A program made the translations under genes and the position numbers. From Trametopsis cervina (Eukaryota > Basidiomycota > Agaricomycetes > Polyporales > Irpicaceae), in the NCBI GenBank assembly GCA_022385755.1, contig MU278349.1, positions 310,001 through 374,000 on the forward strand: a stretch of 64,000 bases of DNA, written 5' to 3'. Positions 34,501 to 49,730 of the stretch are shown in pieces; position 1 is the stretch's first letter; each line of letters opens with the position of its first letter. Below the pieces are notes generated by a model. That model was not told where the DNA came from. It did not search any database and saw only the letters and a program-made list of their open reading frames with translations.

Positions 34501-37500
34501 TCGCGCTTGCTCTCTCAATTTCAGGAACGCTTCTGAAATCTCGATGTTCGGCAACGTGTATATTCTGTTCAGAGAGCTGAAACAGACGTCGAGAAGTTCA
34601 TGCTTGCGTGCAACGTGAGCGAATCTGTTAATAATCCAGGCAGTCTCATGATATCCTCTGTAGCCGTAGGTATTGGTCGTCCCCGCAGCCGCTCCCGCTT
34701 GAGGATTGGCATTGATCAACGGGATGTACGCTTTGTTGATCGAATCAAAGACGTTCTGCCGCCAGGCCACGAGATCACTCCATATGGTGATATCGTCACA
34801 GATGTTGGGAAGACGCTCTCTCCAGGCTTGTAGCACCATCTTCAGATCTGACGACTTCTTCTCCAGATTCTGCGCATTCGTCATAGACAGAGAACCGAAT
34901 ATCTGGACTGCCTCCTGCAGTTCTACGAACTGCTGGAAATGCTGCAGCAACGGAACATGGGCATGACTGAGGTGTCGGGGGAGGCTTATCCACTTTCGCA
35001 ACGCTAACTGCATTCCATCTTCGAGAGCTTTCGTGAACTCTGTGTTCTTCTCCACCGCACCCGGAGCTTTTAGAAGCGTAACAAAGGCCTCGAAAACGCG
35101 TCTTCTTGGAGTTCCAGTCGCCGGCAAGAGCGCGATTTGCTCTTCAAGAGTTTCCCTGTTCTCCGCCCACTCTTTGTTTCGCCAGGCACTTTCCAGTACC
35201 AGTTCGTAGTTGTTCTCGCTGCGTCCAAGTTCGTACAACGCATCCCACTGCTGAAGCTTCTCCGCAGCAAGTATCCAGTGATCTTCCCAAAGACAGTATT
35301 CAGGTTCAGAGAACGGGATAACACCGGCCCTCGACTTTGCTTGAGCCGCTTCATACATGGTCGATGCTTGTTCCCACATCCCGATTTGCTCGTACGCAAC
35401 GGCCATATTGGTCTCCGGGTAAATGCACCGTCTTCTCCAAACGCCGTAGAACAAATCTTCTTCAACCACCTCTGCGTAGACTTCACTCAATGAATCGTAC
35501 ACGGCATCGCGAACGATCATCTCATCATCACGGACGTATTCCAGCGAGCTTTCAAGGATCTGCATGGATACATGCCAGGCTCCGAAGTTTTTCGCGAGGT
35601 ATTTGACAAGATGAGGGGGAAGCGTGATTGGCGGTGAACATGCCTGAATGCCTGCTAGGAGTGTTTGTATAATATTCGGGCGCTGCTCTGCCTGGGCGAT
35701 ATGGTAATCCTTGCTGAGGAGTGCGATGAGGTGATGAGTGATGTCAACTTGTTCTCGTCGAGTAAGCGTAGCCCATGCGCTCGGGAAGATAGAGACCCAT
35801 GCTTCGTATGCCTTTTCGGCGTCAAGGAAGAACAGCCGCTGCATTGGCCGTACGATGGACGCGATGCGGCCGAGCTTGAACGGCGACGTGACTGGTGCGG
35901 TGTCGAGAGCGACTCTTCTGTCTGGGGAGAGCTGCACGTCACCGTCCACGCATGATAAGAGCAAATGCAGAGCCAAGAATATCCAGTTGCGGTCGGATAG
36001 CGCGGCCCAGTTCTGTACGCCGAATATGTAGGTCATACGAGCGAACAGGGAACGAGGGATGCTCGCATCCAAGAGGTCGATGAAACGTTCTCGCATGTTT
36101 GGGTCCGCAGCGCGACACCCCAAGAGAAAGGCCTGTTCGAGGCGTGTGGTTAAATCACTTCGTCGGAGAGAGGGTTCGGTATATATCTCGTAGATCAGTT
36201 CCAAATAGTTCTGCACAATTGCTTCTCCACGCTCGCCACGGTTCTCGAAGCTCGTCATCTTCAGCAGTATTGCTGCCTTGTCTTTCATGCTAGGGAAAGT
36301 ATCACGACTGTTGAAGGCCCACTCGCGCGTCATGTCGAGCATAAACTTGCAGAGATGACCACTCTTCGACTTCTCGATCAGACTGGCCAGGATGGTAATG
36401 AAATGCTTTCGTTGATCACCGAGGAAGGCGATGGAGATTTGGCAAATCTCTAGGATAATGATGACCTGACGAACTGATGTATCGTATCCGGCAGTATTTG
36501 GAGAGGACTGGAGGTGATCTTTGGCCTTCAGACCCAACAGCTTCATGAGAGGACCGCTGAAGAGCTGTACACGCTCTGGGGTGGCTTGGACTACAGATTT
36601 GAGCATAAGCAAAGCACCTCGAAGGCCAGTCGCATTACGGAGACTGTCCCCGATCGCAGTGCGAACAAAGGCGTAGAAGTCGCCTAGTTCTCCGCTATCA
36701 TCCTCCTCCTCCTTCGGCAGGGGATACAGGCGGATCAACCGGTCGAAGATGGGATGGAGCGCGTCATGGAGGCCAGCATCATCGGAGACCAGGCCTTTTC
36801 GAATCTGTTTACTGAGGATGTCAACGTTGGCATGAAACCATGAATCAGGCTTTTCATTGGCCACCACACTGAGAACTTTTGCAGAGGCAAGCGCTGCTCC
36901 GATAGCGGCATCACTGTTTAGATCGTTCTGCGGGACCATCAGCGAAATTACACAAATATATTGGTGAACTCACCTGCAACGCTCGGGTAAAATAATGGAG
37001 CTTGACCGTAACATCAGTCCAGCCAGAAGAGCCAACGAGCGACCTTAGAAGGTTTATTGCCCGCGGCAGAATCAGAGCGCGTGATTGAGCATCTAGGGCA
37101 GTAGTAGCTAATCGCATGAGGTAGCTGATGATGGATTCTCTGAATGGCAGAGGCGTTGGCCAGTTCACGTCCTTGCCTTCGACAGCCATCTTCTCCTTCG
37201 TACCAGCGTCGACGGCTTTCATTTCCCAGTCGTAGATAACCTGCAATATATCGATGGTCATAATTCGACTCTCGATGGTGGCCGCTGGCACCAGGCCAAG
37301 TTTGGCTACATAGTTGACGATGTGCGGAATGAACAGCGTTCGTACTGGATAGAACAACGCGGAGTGTCGTAGCATGAGGTTATAAATCAAGGCAACTTGC
37401 GACCATCCCCCATTCTCTTCAGCTAGCAGGCGTCGAGTAGTCTTTGCCCACTGAGGAATGGCAGTATCAGATGATTGCGCTCGCATGAGGACCGGTGCCA

Positions 37501-40500
37501 ATATATCCAGAGCTTGCCGAACAAGGGCCTTACCCTCGATCTGAGGTCTGCTTAAGAGTCCCGTCCACGCGGAGAGGAGAAATTTCTCCGGGCCTTCCCA
37601 TGTTTCGAAGAAACGAGCGGCAAGCAGGTAGGCCGTATGCTTCACGAGAGCGTCTTCCCGGTTGATGTAGTGCCAAGCGCTTTTCACGATATCCTTCTTC
37701 GCGTCGGCGAGTAATTCGGGGTACTGATGAACCAACACCGTCGTGAAATGCAAGAGTTCAATGATGAACAAGTCGTCTGCACTTGAGAACGTGGCATCGT
37801 TCATAGGCAGCCAAATATGTGTGTGGAACCATTGGATCATGTCGGAGTCCAGTAGTCCTTCTTTCGACGGCCGTGAGGCGTTTACCAGAATAGTCGGCGT
37901 GACGATGTATCGGAAGACATATGTCTTGTGCTTCCAAGAATAAGACTGGTCTTCGAACCAGGTGAGGAACCTTGTCAAAACGTTTCGACGGTATTGCAAG
38001 CTTGGATTAAGAGCTACGTGACGATATAAGAACTGAGAGATGTGTGTGAGGTCAAGAGGTATATCTCGGACGAAAATGGCGACGAGCTCAAAGAGGAGAT
38101 CAACTCGAGGACTGTGCTCCAGGGCCTTGATGAATATAGTGACCAGTACTGAATACCGCTGTATGATGTCCCCCTGTGAGACGATGACTGCGTCTGTGCC
38201 GTGTTCTGCGCGCCAGATGGAAAGCAAGGCCTGGAGGACGTGGTCGTTCTCTGGGAGCCAAGTCGGGACCAGTTCAACCATATCGGAGCATAGCAGCAGA
38301 CCAGGAGAGAGGAGACTGGGATCACGGCCCTCAAAACAGGTTGCGATTATAGTGGGTGTCCTGTTGATTAACTCTCGTAGGACGTTCGGTGCAAGTCGAG
38401 CTTGTAGGATGCTACGCAACGTACGGACGTGTCGAGGGAACTGCAGATGACGCATGAAGAAATCGATAGCTTCGACGGGATAACGATCGAGGTATTTCGC
38501 GAGCGGCTCTGAGAACGGGCTTGGGCCAGAGAAATGCATCTGCGCTTCGGTCTGTACGATCGCGTTGACGAGGTTGTCTAAAAAGATGTTCGCAGCAGAT
38601 GGTAAAAGATGGAAGATATTTGCTAAGCGGTTAAGCTTGGTGATGCCCTCGTTTTCCGACAGTGGCAACCGCGATGACTGTTGCAGCATCTGAGGATCCG
38701 CAACAATACGGAAGTGATCCAGTAGTTTGTGACCGATTTCCACCTTGAAGTAGTTGGTTAGGAGCTCCAGTAAGCGAGCCAACCCCTCCAGCCCTGACAC
38801 AGACAGTCGCTTGGGGTCTGCCAAGTTCATTAAAATCGGTCGAAGGCCAGTTTGAAGGAGGTCCTTCGGCAGACGATTTTGATGCTTCAGTACCATGCGC
38901 AGCCCTTCATGAGCAACCTCCTTGACGTCTTGTATATTCGAGTATAAACTCTTGAAATATACCCCAGTGACTCTGCGATATCAGGGTAAGTAGATGCTGA
39001 AGAACTGGTAGAATGATAGCACCTTTGTCTCGTGTTGTTCTGTTTGGAGAAATAGTCGGTGAGAGGCATAGCGGCCGTCAAGAGTTTGATACAAGCTACT
39101 CGAAGTTTGACAATCTCCATCGCACTTTGCCTGGGGTTTCCGCGTGTGATGAGGGACGCGTCATCCGCATCAGCCAAAGCCAGTGCCTCATGCAGAAGAC
39201 GAAGAAGTTCATCGTTCAGCTCTGGTAAAGGAGGATCCAGGCTGAGACAGTACCGAACAGCCTCAATCATGCCAATTTGGATTGAAAACGGAAGAGCACG
39301 CAGAGGCTTCGTGTATATGGCGGTGAGCATACGTTCCCGTTGGGGCATAAGCATCTCCACGGGAGGCACTCCAATGAGCTGCGATAATGACTCGAAGCAG
39401 CTTTGTGCAGCTTTGCGCACAATCGGGTTCTGGCTCGAAAACTCGCCGAAATAGATGCCAACCAGGTTGGAGATGCTGGATTTTGTTATGTTGGACGGAT
39501 TTTCTGCAGTCATGGTCGGCGCGCAAACTCGAAGGACGGTGAACATAACGTCGGTCACCCTGGCGACGTCCTTCGGGAGCTCGTATGGCATATTCTTGAG
39601 AACATGAAGCAGGGTTCTGGTCACGTCGACCACCCGTTCGTTGATCCAGCTGTTGCCCAACTCCGAGGTGGTCAGGATTTTGATCCCGCTGCAGCCTGCA
39701 TTGTTTTTGGCCCACGAGTCTTCCAAGCATAGGCTATTGAAGCGATTTGCGATTTGCTGCAGAGTGGTCTTGATATCAGCAGAAGCGAGCTCTAGAGTAC
39801 TGGCTAAAACGACGAGTTCGTTCACGATAGCCGTCACAAGTTCTTCTGCCTTCTCTGTCTCCTGAGGAATCGTTCGAGCGAGGCCACGCGGCAGCGCATC
39901 CAAGAAGCATGCAAACAGAGGACTAGGATATCGCCGTGGATAGCCTTCGCGCTGAGGGCCCTTCCGAACTTCAAAGTTGAAGATGTGTCGCGCGAGTGAA
40001 CGCACGAAAGCCTCCGCGCGCTCTTGAAGCTCCGGAAGATATACTGCATCAAACATGCCTTCAAGACAATAAATGAGGATTTCTTCCCGATCCCTGCCTT
40101 TGACACCCTAGGTTTTCTTCAGCAAGAATCTTATCATCCGAAACACTAGTGCTTACCTCTGACATAAGAAGGGTAGAGACTGACTCTAGAACGTTGAAGC
40201 TGTGTTCACGATACGGAACGCCAGACCTGCCCGCATTCAGCATGCGGCAGGCAAGAGCGACGATGGACCGTATCTCCATGCTGCCGGCAGCTCCAGCGAA
40301 GGAGAACCGGACTTTCGTAGCCTCAGGATGTGCTCGATACTGCAATTCCGGTGGTCTCTCGAGTAATCTCCTGTTCCTTCCACCCAATTTGCCGAGAATC
40401 CTGATGGTCGTATGCGCATGATGATGATTGGCAGGGAGAGGTTTCAGATGGCTGTGTAAAGCCTCCATGAGCTCCCGCAAGACAGTGTTGAGAGTGGGGT

Positions 40501-43084
40501 CGAGGAAGTCCGGCTGCAAGTTGTCGATGCATAGCTCCAGAGTACGTAAGCCTTGGGACACAAGCTCTGGATTCCCCTTGAGAGCGAGGGCAAGCGGCTT
40601 CATCAAATATGTCAAGTATGGTAGAAGATGGGTCAGACGGAGCGGCACAGTGAGACACAGCTCCACAAGCATATCCCGAGGATACCCTTCCGACGAAAGC
40701 AAATGCTTGTGAAGGGACTCCAGCATCTCCGGCAATAGAGGAAGGACTTCCTTGTACAAGATCTCGAAGCGACCTCCACCGCCTCCGATGGCACGGAATA
40801 AAGCTCGGAGCAGCTGATAGTAATTCGTCGGTTTGGATGCCTTGGCTGCCAGGGGAAAGCAGTCCATGATCAATTTGCCGAGATGTGCGGCCAAGATTGG
40901 CTCGTTATGCTGCGGGTGCATTGTGACTGCCGAGAAAACCGTCTTGAACCACTTCAGCGATATTGAAGACATTATCTCGTCCATTTCTCCAAGTTGGTCC
41001 AACCGCCCTAAGCTAAACCGGAGCACGATCGCAACAAGCGTCGGGGAATGAGTTTCCCGAGTGAACAGATGGTTGGCGACGTTGATAGCGTTCGGCCGCT
41101 TCTCGATAGTCTGCACCATGAACTCCATCTTCGTCGTCCATACCTCTTGGAACACGTGCAGGTTGACTTCAGAGAGTATGGCCGCGATGATCTCCATACT
41201 CTCGAGACACTCGCGGGTCTCGGGCTCAAACAACCAAAGGCCGTTCACCAAGCCTTCGAACAGACGTCCGACGAGCAAGCTATCGGGAGTGGGGCCATCG
41301 CATTTCTTCAACCCATGGAGCAAAGAACGTATGCCATGCTGAATTGTTCGATAAAGGATACGGTAGCCTGTCATATCACATAAGCAATAAACAAGCCATA
41401 GACAACTCTATGCATACCATGAAGCAGCTCATCCACCTTCTCAACAGCATATGTGGCATTGATAGCAGGCCGAGACTTCTCGATGAGAAAGAGGTCCGGC
41501 TCGTCCGGTTCATCCTTATTGGTCTTCTTTCTTAGTCTTTCTACCCGAGCCATAACCTCTTTTTGCACCAAACTTATGGATTCGAGTTTCTCCACTGAGG
41601 TTTCAAGCAATGTCGACAGAAGCTTAGCAGCATTCTGCGGCGTGTCTTTCGGAGTGATAGCATCTACGACGTTGTATATCACCTTCGCCGCCATCATATG
41701 GATCTGCTGACCCAGGTAGGGATTGTGAAAGTGTCCCATGAACATAATGCAGATACGATGTATCTGCGCTGCACTAAGCTCCATACGAAGATGATGCATA
41801 ACATCCGTCATACAGCTGAAAGCGCTCAAACTAACAAGGGAATGAGTGGGCCGTCTGTATCTAGCTGCAGGTCGCTTACCGAACAGTCTCTTGGCAGCTG
41901 ATGCTCGTTCCGAGCATGACATTCTCGTCAAGTAGTTTGTCAACGTAAGGAATGAGGCAGCGACGTTGCGGGAAGCCGATGAAGTGGCGGAAAACAAGTA
42001 AGAGGTCCTACTAGGGAATGAGTGGCGTTGAAGGTGGCATAAAGGGCTGCTTACCTTGCGGGCGGTGATAGCTACGGCAGGAGTATCCTGCAACAGGCGC
42101 AAGATAATGAGAAGTAGGCGCTCCGTTTCTGTCTCGTGCGTATCCGGTGCTTGACCACTGCTACGCAGGACCATCGCCATGAATGAGATCACCTCACGAT
42201 ACTCAATTAGCAAGGTTGGTCGTAAACACCCAACGAACACTTACTTTGATTTGTGTTGAGGTCATATCAATGTACGCCTGGACGTTGCGTATGGTAGGCG
42301 CTATGCCACTCCAGATATTTCCCATCGCTTCGTGATTTTCTCTTGCCGTCTTCTGAGCGGGGGCGACGAGCTCGATCACCTCAAAGTACGTTGGCATGTG
42401 TTCGACTGCCAAAGGTAGTACAACCTGTCTTGCTGACTGGAACATAGGCTGCAGCAGTGTGCACAGCTCATGGAGCACTTTGATACTCTGAGTGCTTGGC
42501 AGTATTGAGGACTGTTCTATGGCAGGAGAGTCCTCCGACAGCGTACTTTGCACTAAACCAGCCAGGCCTCGGCACCGTTCGTGAAATAACACAAACCATT
42601 CTTTGATGAGGTCATCAGCAAGAGGACGCAGTGACCGCGTCATCTCCATAAGAATCTTGCAGCTTATCAGCGCATTCTCCTCGTTGTCCGTGCGAATTAC
42701 GTGGAGCATCCCTGTGCAGAATGCTTGCGCCTGAGGTCGAACCACGTCCGAGAGCGGTATGCGATGAAGGACTTCTAGTAACGTTTTGCGGAATGCATAC
42801 TCCAAGCTGTCTTTAGGAGGAGAAGGCTCTCCTAACCTGAGGCACTCGAGGAGGACAGGAATCATGTGAGGGATGACCCGAGTGGACTCTGGGTCTTTGA
42901 CTGTTTCGATGATGTCCCGCAGCTCAGTGGCGGTGGCTACCTTCGTCTTGAGATCTAATAATTATTTGAGAATGTGAGTTTCTGTAAATCATACACAAGA
43001 ATAGAAATGACCTATTGAAGGATCTGCAACTCTGGCAGCTCGTAGCTCCAGGTCTGCGGCGGTGTACTGCGAAAGGCCCTCCAT
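31592..43084 (-). CDS. TRA1: TRA1/TRRAP, SAGA and NuA4 scaffold (PIKK-family pseudokinase)
   Basis: Giant activator-binding scaffold of 3544 aa (yeast Tra1 is about 3740 aa). Exons, leftward: 43084-43012, 42954-42245, 42201-42055, 42007-41880, 41830-41418, 41367-40157, 40107-39023, 38972-36974, 36927-33976, 33922-33527, 33477-33373, 33315-33115, 33064-32862, 32807-32432, 32382-32205, 32150-31999, 31947-31774, 31723-31592. The HEAT-repeat N-terminal two thirds include [20 protein letters not shown]. The FAT region includes [20 protein letters not shown] Gln-rich insert lies near 33785-33850. The PI3K-like domain has [14 protein letters not shown] then [21 protein letters not shown] and [15 protein letters not shown], with no HRD- or DFG-like catalytic motifs. 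The FATC end is [10 protein letters not shown]. Every exon junction keeps frame. Confidence 0.97.
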
Positions 43085-43457
43085 GGCTGCCAGCTTTCGC
43101 GTGTTTTCGGTATTCCCTGGGGTACAATAGTTAGATAGTGGGCTTTAAACAGTATCAGAGCACTCCGTTTCCTACCCCAGGGTATTTATTTCCTCCTGAT
43201 GGAGTACTATAGCGAGGTCGACCCAGTGGCTGAGCGAGCGCTAATAGCCCTACAATGAGGGCAAAGTGAAGTATCGCGCGCTTGAGCGCGATCAGTACTT
43301 GGAAGAATAGAGGTCACGCGAAACTCACGTGCTCGTGGTAGTAAACTCATCGGCGCTAAGCATCATTTCCTGCCTCAGCCTACCGCAAGTGAGCAAGTGA
43401 GCGTTGCGCTCAGCCAACCCAAACTACCCCTCTATCGCGATAATCAGCCTGTGCTTC
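43085..43457. promoter_or_regulatory. Divergent promoter TRA1 / mS34
   Basis: This 373-bp gap lies between divergent starts. Two overlapping GAGCG/GCGCGC-rich patches occur around 43220-43300. No ORF or strong TATA box was seen. Confidence 0.5.
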
Positions 43458-43870
43458 ATGGCTAGCACAGTTGCAGCTACTATCAAAAAGGCTCTTCCCA
43501 AGGGACCGCCCTCCCTATCGAAACGCACGGGCAGTCTTTACGAGGTGCTCTCAAGCCATCCCAAAAACGGGGTTGGACAACGAGTGCACCAGATACGATG
43601 GGGCACAAAGGGAATTGAGGACAGTTACTGGGTAGTAACAAAAACCCAACTGAAGCTTGAAGGAACGCATGGGAAGGCGTGGGGTAAGCTTTACTGGCGA
43701 GGTGCGCACTTCCAGCGATGCAACGTTCAGACTGGAATATTCATTGTGTTCTCACAACAGGAAAACCTGTCAGCGATCACGCAGAACAGATACGAGGCGG
43801 CCTCAAGTACAGCTGGCGTTTCGGCGTATCCCAGGCTCCTCCAAACCCAAAGCCACCAACTTCTCCTTAA
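43458..43870 (+). CDS. Mitochondrial small-subunit ribosomal protein mS34
   Basis: 117-aa protein of the mitoribosome small subunit, from exons 43458-43701 and 43761-43870. It starts MASTVAATIKKALPKGPPSL and contains the MRP-S34 core: GVGQRVHQIRWGTKGIEDSY, WVVTKTQLKLEGTHGKAWGK and LYWRGKP. The second exon ends LKYSWRFGVSQAPPNPKPP. Reading through the 59-nt intron instead gives a long frame without family similarity. Upstream in-frame ATGs exist from 43404, but the Met at 43458 matches the compact fungal start. mS34 stabilises the mitochondrial rRNA fold. Confidence 0.88.
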
Positions 43871-44562
43871 GCCTTGGGACACCTACCGCACCGTACTCTA
43901 TATTATGTTAATGCTCCATAGATTTGAGCACCTATACCGCGATATGTGCCACTGCACTACCATGAAGAATGAAAGGAATGATGAGATCACGTCTGTTCGA
44001 TATGAGAGACGGCTTGGATGTCAATGTGTCGTGCCAGCTCGAGAGGCGGATGTCTGAGCAGCGGATTCCACACACTTCGTACCAGAAAAGATGAAGAAAC
44101 AGGCGACATTACAGCAGATTCCATATAACTCGGTGCACTATCTTGCAGCACCCGGTCAGGTCGGTTATTCCCTCCCTTACCAGGCCACATGGCGGTCCGC
44201 GAACGGCTCCCCGTGAAATGCATTCCTGTCGCTCAATGGGAATCTTCTCAACGATGTTACCACACGGGTGTACGGTTATGTTATTGATAGCTGAGAGTTA
44301 AAGTTAAGACACCCGCAAACTCAGTACTCTGCTTCAGCATCGAGGCATGTTGAGGTGAAGCGTGTGAATTCCCACTTTCGGCATGCGCGAATGAAGCAGA
44401 TGCTCCGGACTACGTTCCTTTACGCGCCAGTGCTAGCGTTGCACATCGACCTGCTCCGGTCTCCCATCTGGTCCTCTTCGTCGTCGGCAGCGGGTTCGGT
44501 CATCCCCTGTACACTGTCTTTCTCTGTCATACGATTCTCCGAACCCAGCTTTACGACTCACC
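43871..44562. other. Intergenic region, mS34 to ACBP gene
   Basis: This 692-bp gap separates two rightward genes. Short frames on both strands show no domain or codon pattern that I trust. A C/T-rich tract just before 44563 is consistent with a promoter. Confidence 0.5.
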
Positions 44563-46250
44563 ATGGATTCACGTCAACTTATCGACACCCAATTCGACCG
44601 GGCTGTGGAAATTGTACAAGGCCTTCCTAAGACAGGACCGATACAGACGGGATACGAAGAGAAGCTGACAATGTACAGGTACGTCCCGTATCATAGCTAC
44701 CTATTCACACCGTCTGACGTTCCTTCGGTGTAGTCTATACAAGCAAGGTTCTACCCTTTCGGCTGTGCACATTCCACGTATACGCATGTTGACGTCTCAT
44801 CTTCGCAGCTACTGTCGGAAATGTTGAGGGGACTCGTCCCAATGTGTGGGATATGCTGGGCCGAGCGAAATGGTACGCCTTCCCCAATCCCCAAAAATCA
44901 CATGCCAATATCTAACTTAAGAACGGAAGGGATGCCTGGTCTAAACATAAGGATCTCGACCCATATGAGGCCAAGTGGTTGTATGTTGACGCATTGCTCA
45001 AGGTGAGTGTGACCTTTGACATCTCCCGGGAATGAGAGATTAACCACCCAGGTTAGGTGCTGCGAAAGTACTCCGACAAGACAGTGGCTATGGATTTAGT
45101 GCGGGAGCTGGAGTCTTATAACGGCGATGTTTCGAACCTGGTTATGAGCGGTGAGCCCCTACCGTAATTTTAGCGCATACGCAGGCCGCTCACAATATTG
45201 CATCGAACAGGCTCTCTATCTCGGTCACGGTCGTCAAGCTCAGGATCATCACAGGCTGGCCCTTCTGGCTCACACTTCCCAGGTAGCATGCCTCCGCACC
45301 TCCAGAACAACCAGACAAACCCGATTTCCAGGTCACGACAGATCTACAGTGAAGACGAAACAAGTGGATCCGATGATGGAGATGACGAAGAGGCACACGA
45401 CCAAGTGCTGAATGCGCCGGTGATGGTGCCATCCGCGTACGCTGCCAGCCACATGGGGCGCCCTCAGTCGACAACATCCGCCGGACGATATCGCACCCCA
45501 ATGGCGTCTATGCTCATGAACTCTCCCGCCGTCAATATCGGTACGCCTCACGTCCAACCCCGCCCCGCATTCGAAACACCTTCTACATTCGCGGGGCATG
45601 TTACCCCGCCCGTACCGGGCTCAAATTTTCCTCCTAACATTGCTTATCCATCGGACTACACTCAATCATCTCGTACAGACGTCGCCCACTCACCGCCCGC
45701 CCCATACCCAATACCAGCATACCGCAGCGGAAGTCGTCAACAATTCTCACGTTCTTTCCCTTTGCAACCGACAGCCCCAGAACGTCCGCCCTTTGAGCGC
45801 GAGGATCTGCAGCTACGTCTGCGTGTTCTGGAGGAACGACTGGAGCGCGTAGAGTTCACGCTCCCTCGGTCGACGTCCTCGTTGGTCAACACAGGCAGAG
45901 GACGGTCGCCTCGGGGTTCAACGAGCCCGCACGGTGCCCCGGATGGACCATGGGACCTGGAACACATGGGCATGTGGGCACTCGTGCTTAACCCGGTGTC
46001 GAGTGTGACAGCGCGATTCAAACAGCTCATGGCATTCCTCGCCTACCACCCTGACCGTTCACCTGGGATGTTGATCATACGCAGACTGTTTCTCGACATC
46101 TCCTTCCTCCTCTGCCTTCTTACCCTCATTCGGGTGTCGTGGCGGAAGAGTGGTATTCGAAGACGGGAGGTAGTCTATGCGCTGAAGGGTGTGTGGTGGG
46201 CTATCGTAGGGCACAAACGGCCCAAAATTCTTGTAGACGCAGCGGTATAA
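44563..46250 (+). CDS. Tail-anchored acyl-CoA-binding protein (ACBD5/Atg37-like)
   Basis: 466 aa. Exons: 44563-44678, 44734-44747 (14 nt), 44809-44872, 44930-45002, 45057-45150, 45211-46250. The N-terminal ACB domain (residues about 5-100) has QFDRAVEIVQGLPKTGPIQT, LTMYSLYKQATVGNVEGTRP, WDMLGRAKWDAWSKHKDLDP and YEAKWLYVDALLKVL. It should bind long-chain acyl-CoA esters. A Ser/Pro-rich linker and a short helix LQLRLRVLEERLERVEFTL follow. A C-terminal membrane segment LFLDISFLLCLLTLIRV precedes the tail RRREVVYALKGVWWAIVG. This ACB, coiled-coil and C-terminal-anchor order matches animal ACBD5 and fungal Atg37, which act at peroxisome/ER contacts and pexophagy. The localisation is inferred. Confidence 0.88.
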
Positions 46251-46471
46251 TTGCTTCATATACAGTATTAGCGTGTCTTTATGCTTGTTGTATGCACGTA
46301 TGTATACGCGTATTTATCAACTGAACACCGGACGTTGTGCGTGGCATCGCCTAGTGGTTTAAACACAAATCGCGTATTCAAAGCGAACACCGTACAGGTA
46401 CATGGTTTGTTTATCTAGCTGTTACTACATTGTGCGTCGCATTATGATACACTGCTGGGTTCTCCCATTGT

Positions 46472-48274
<1,803 letters not shown>

Positions 48275-48498
48275 CTATGTGCACTCCCAGCGCGAGTGCA
48301 CGCTGATATCATCGCTGAGCCATCGCCGTGAGATCAGTTCAGCCTTGAGCCGTGCCGACTCTGTCCTCCCATCTGCGTTCCTCGGGCTCTTTCGCTCAAT
48401 TCTTTCGCACACGAACGCTCTTGTCTATCAGCCACCACCACCTTACCGGTTTCACACATAGCTGCACCTGACCGGGGCAGACGGAGAGAGGGGCGCGG

Positions 48499-49148
48499 AT
48501 GTCGTTCACCAATCTGTATTACAAGAGGGTGTGTGTGTGACTTGCGCACGAGTCCAGCTGACCTTGCCAACTTGAATGAGCGGTGTCCGATTGCAGGCCG
48601 TAGGAACACCCCGGGCGTGTTATATCTGCTACAAACCGACTACGACCGTTTTGGCCACTGCCAACACAGTGGATTTCATCTATGCGTGCGATACGCATCT
48701 GTCCGACCGCGGGTTCGCGACGCAAGTCGGCGAGACGCAGGATGGAGTAGATGCAGGAGGAGCACGGAAGCTGGGTCTTAGCTCGGAAGAGATTGCGAAG
48801 GTGAAGGAGCAGTGGGAAGAGCGTCAGAAGCGGAGGCAGGAGAAGGCAAAAGAGAAGGAGAAAGAGAAAGAGGCCGAGTCGAAGGACGGCGAGAAAGATA
48901 AAGACAAGGAGAAGGAGAAAGCGAAGGATAGTAAGAAGGACACGAAAGCTCCCACACCGTCTCCTGCTTCGTCGTCTGCAGCGAGCACGCCAGGTACTCC
49001 TCCCCCAGCGACGCACCAGCGGTACACACTTCACCGCGATATCTTTGCCTTACGTCTCGCGGAGCACCGCAAACGCAGACAGGCTACGCAGGCCAAAGCA
49101 CTCGCGCCGCTGCTGCCCAGTGCTCCTAGATCCGCCCCATCGTCCTGA
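48499..49148 (+). CDS. VFA1: Vps4-associated protein 1 (VFA1)
   Basis: 193-aa protein from exons 48499-48528 and 48597-49148. The start exon encodes MSFTNLYYKR and joins AVGTPRACYICYKPTTTVLA, the conserved Vfa1 zinc-binding block (CYICYK, then CDTHLSDRGF). The middle is a very highly charged Lys/Glu coiled-coil stretch (EQWEERQKRRQEKAKEKEKE and similar). The C-terminus HRDIFALRLAEHRKRR is the likely Vps4-binding helix. Vfa1 binds and stimulates the AAA ATPase Vps4, which disassembles ESCRT-III at endosomes. The assignment rests on the N-terminal block. Confidence 0.9.
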
Positions 49149-49730
49149 CCGGCTCTCACTGTGATTGACGTGTACTTCTATCGTGTACTATCAGGTACTT
49201 TCTCTATATCTCCCTGCAAACGCTCTGAGAACTGAAATGATTATCGCAGCTCTTCTTTGTATGGCTCTGTGGGAATGCTATGTTTTTGTTTGCTTCGAAG
49301 AACCGCGCTCTTCTCGAAATGGCCCCATGACTCAGTGAGAGTACCCATGGGACCTGCAGTCGGCGAGTCAACCCGAGCCTCCACTATCCAGGCTCCCAGT
49401 GAGTTGTATGACAACAGCGACTCACACACGATTCCTTCCGACTTGTGATGAGACAGCCGATATGCGCAGTTCATGCGAGGAGTACCTGAAAGGTATGACG
49501 TTCTATTGCATATACGGTAAAAGCACTCCTAATCGTGTTCTAGGCTTGGTGGAATATGCGCGGCTGGTCATCTGTGGGGTGAGCATCATCAGGGCCACCC
49601 GAGATGGAATACACAAGGTTTACAACCGCTATGCCGTATCACACTCTCACTAGATTTGCTGGCTCCTATCTGGGATGGCGGTGGCATTCATGTGTGCAGA
49701 ACCCGAGCACCCTGGCAAATCTCCTGCTAT
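49149..49730. other. Convergent 3' intergenic region, VFA1 / UCH gene
   Basis: This 582-bp gap lies between converging gene ends. Frames on both strands are short and uninformative. I see no repeat or RNA gene. Confidence 0.55.

Noticed and set aside
31592..43084. TRA1 region as five or more separate genes
   Set aside because: The long frames are exons of one gene. Joins are in frame, and N-terminal, FAT, pseudokinase and FATC parts occur once each in order.
46340..46400. tRNA-like stretch (CGCCTAGTGGTTTAA followed by a GTATTCAAAGC-like segment)
   Set aside because: The A-box resemblance is partial, the B-box is poor, and no acceptor stem could be paired.
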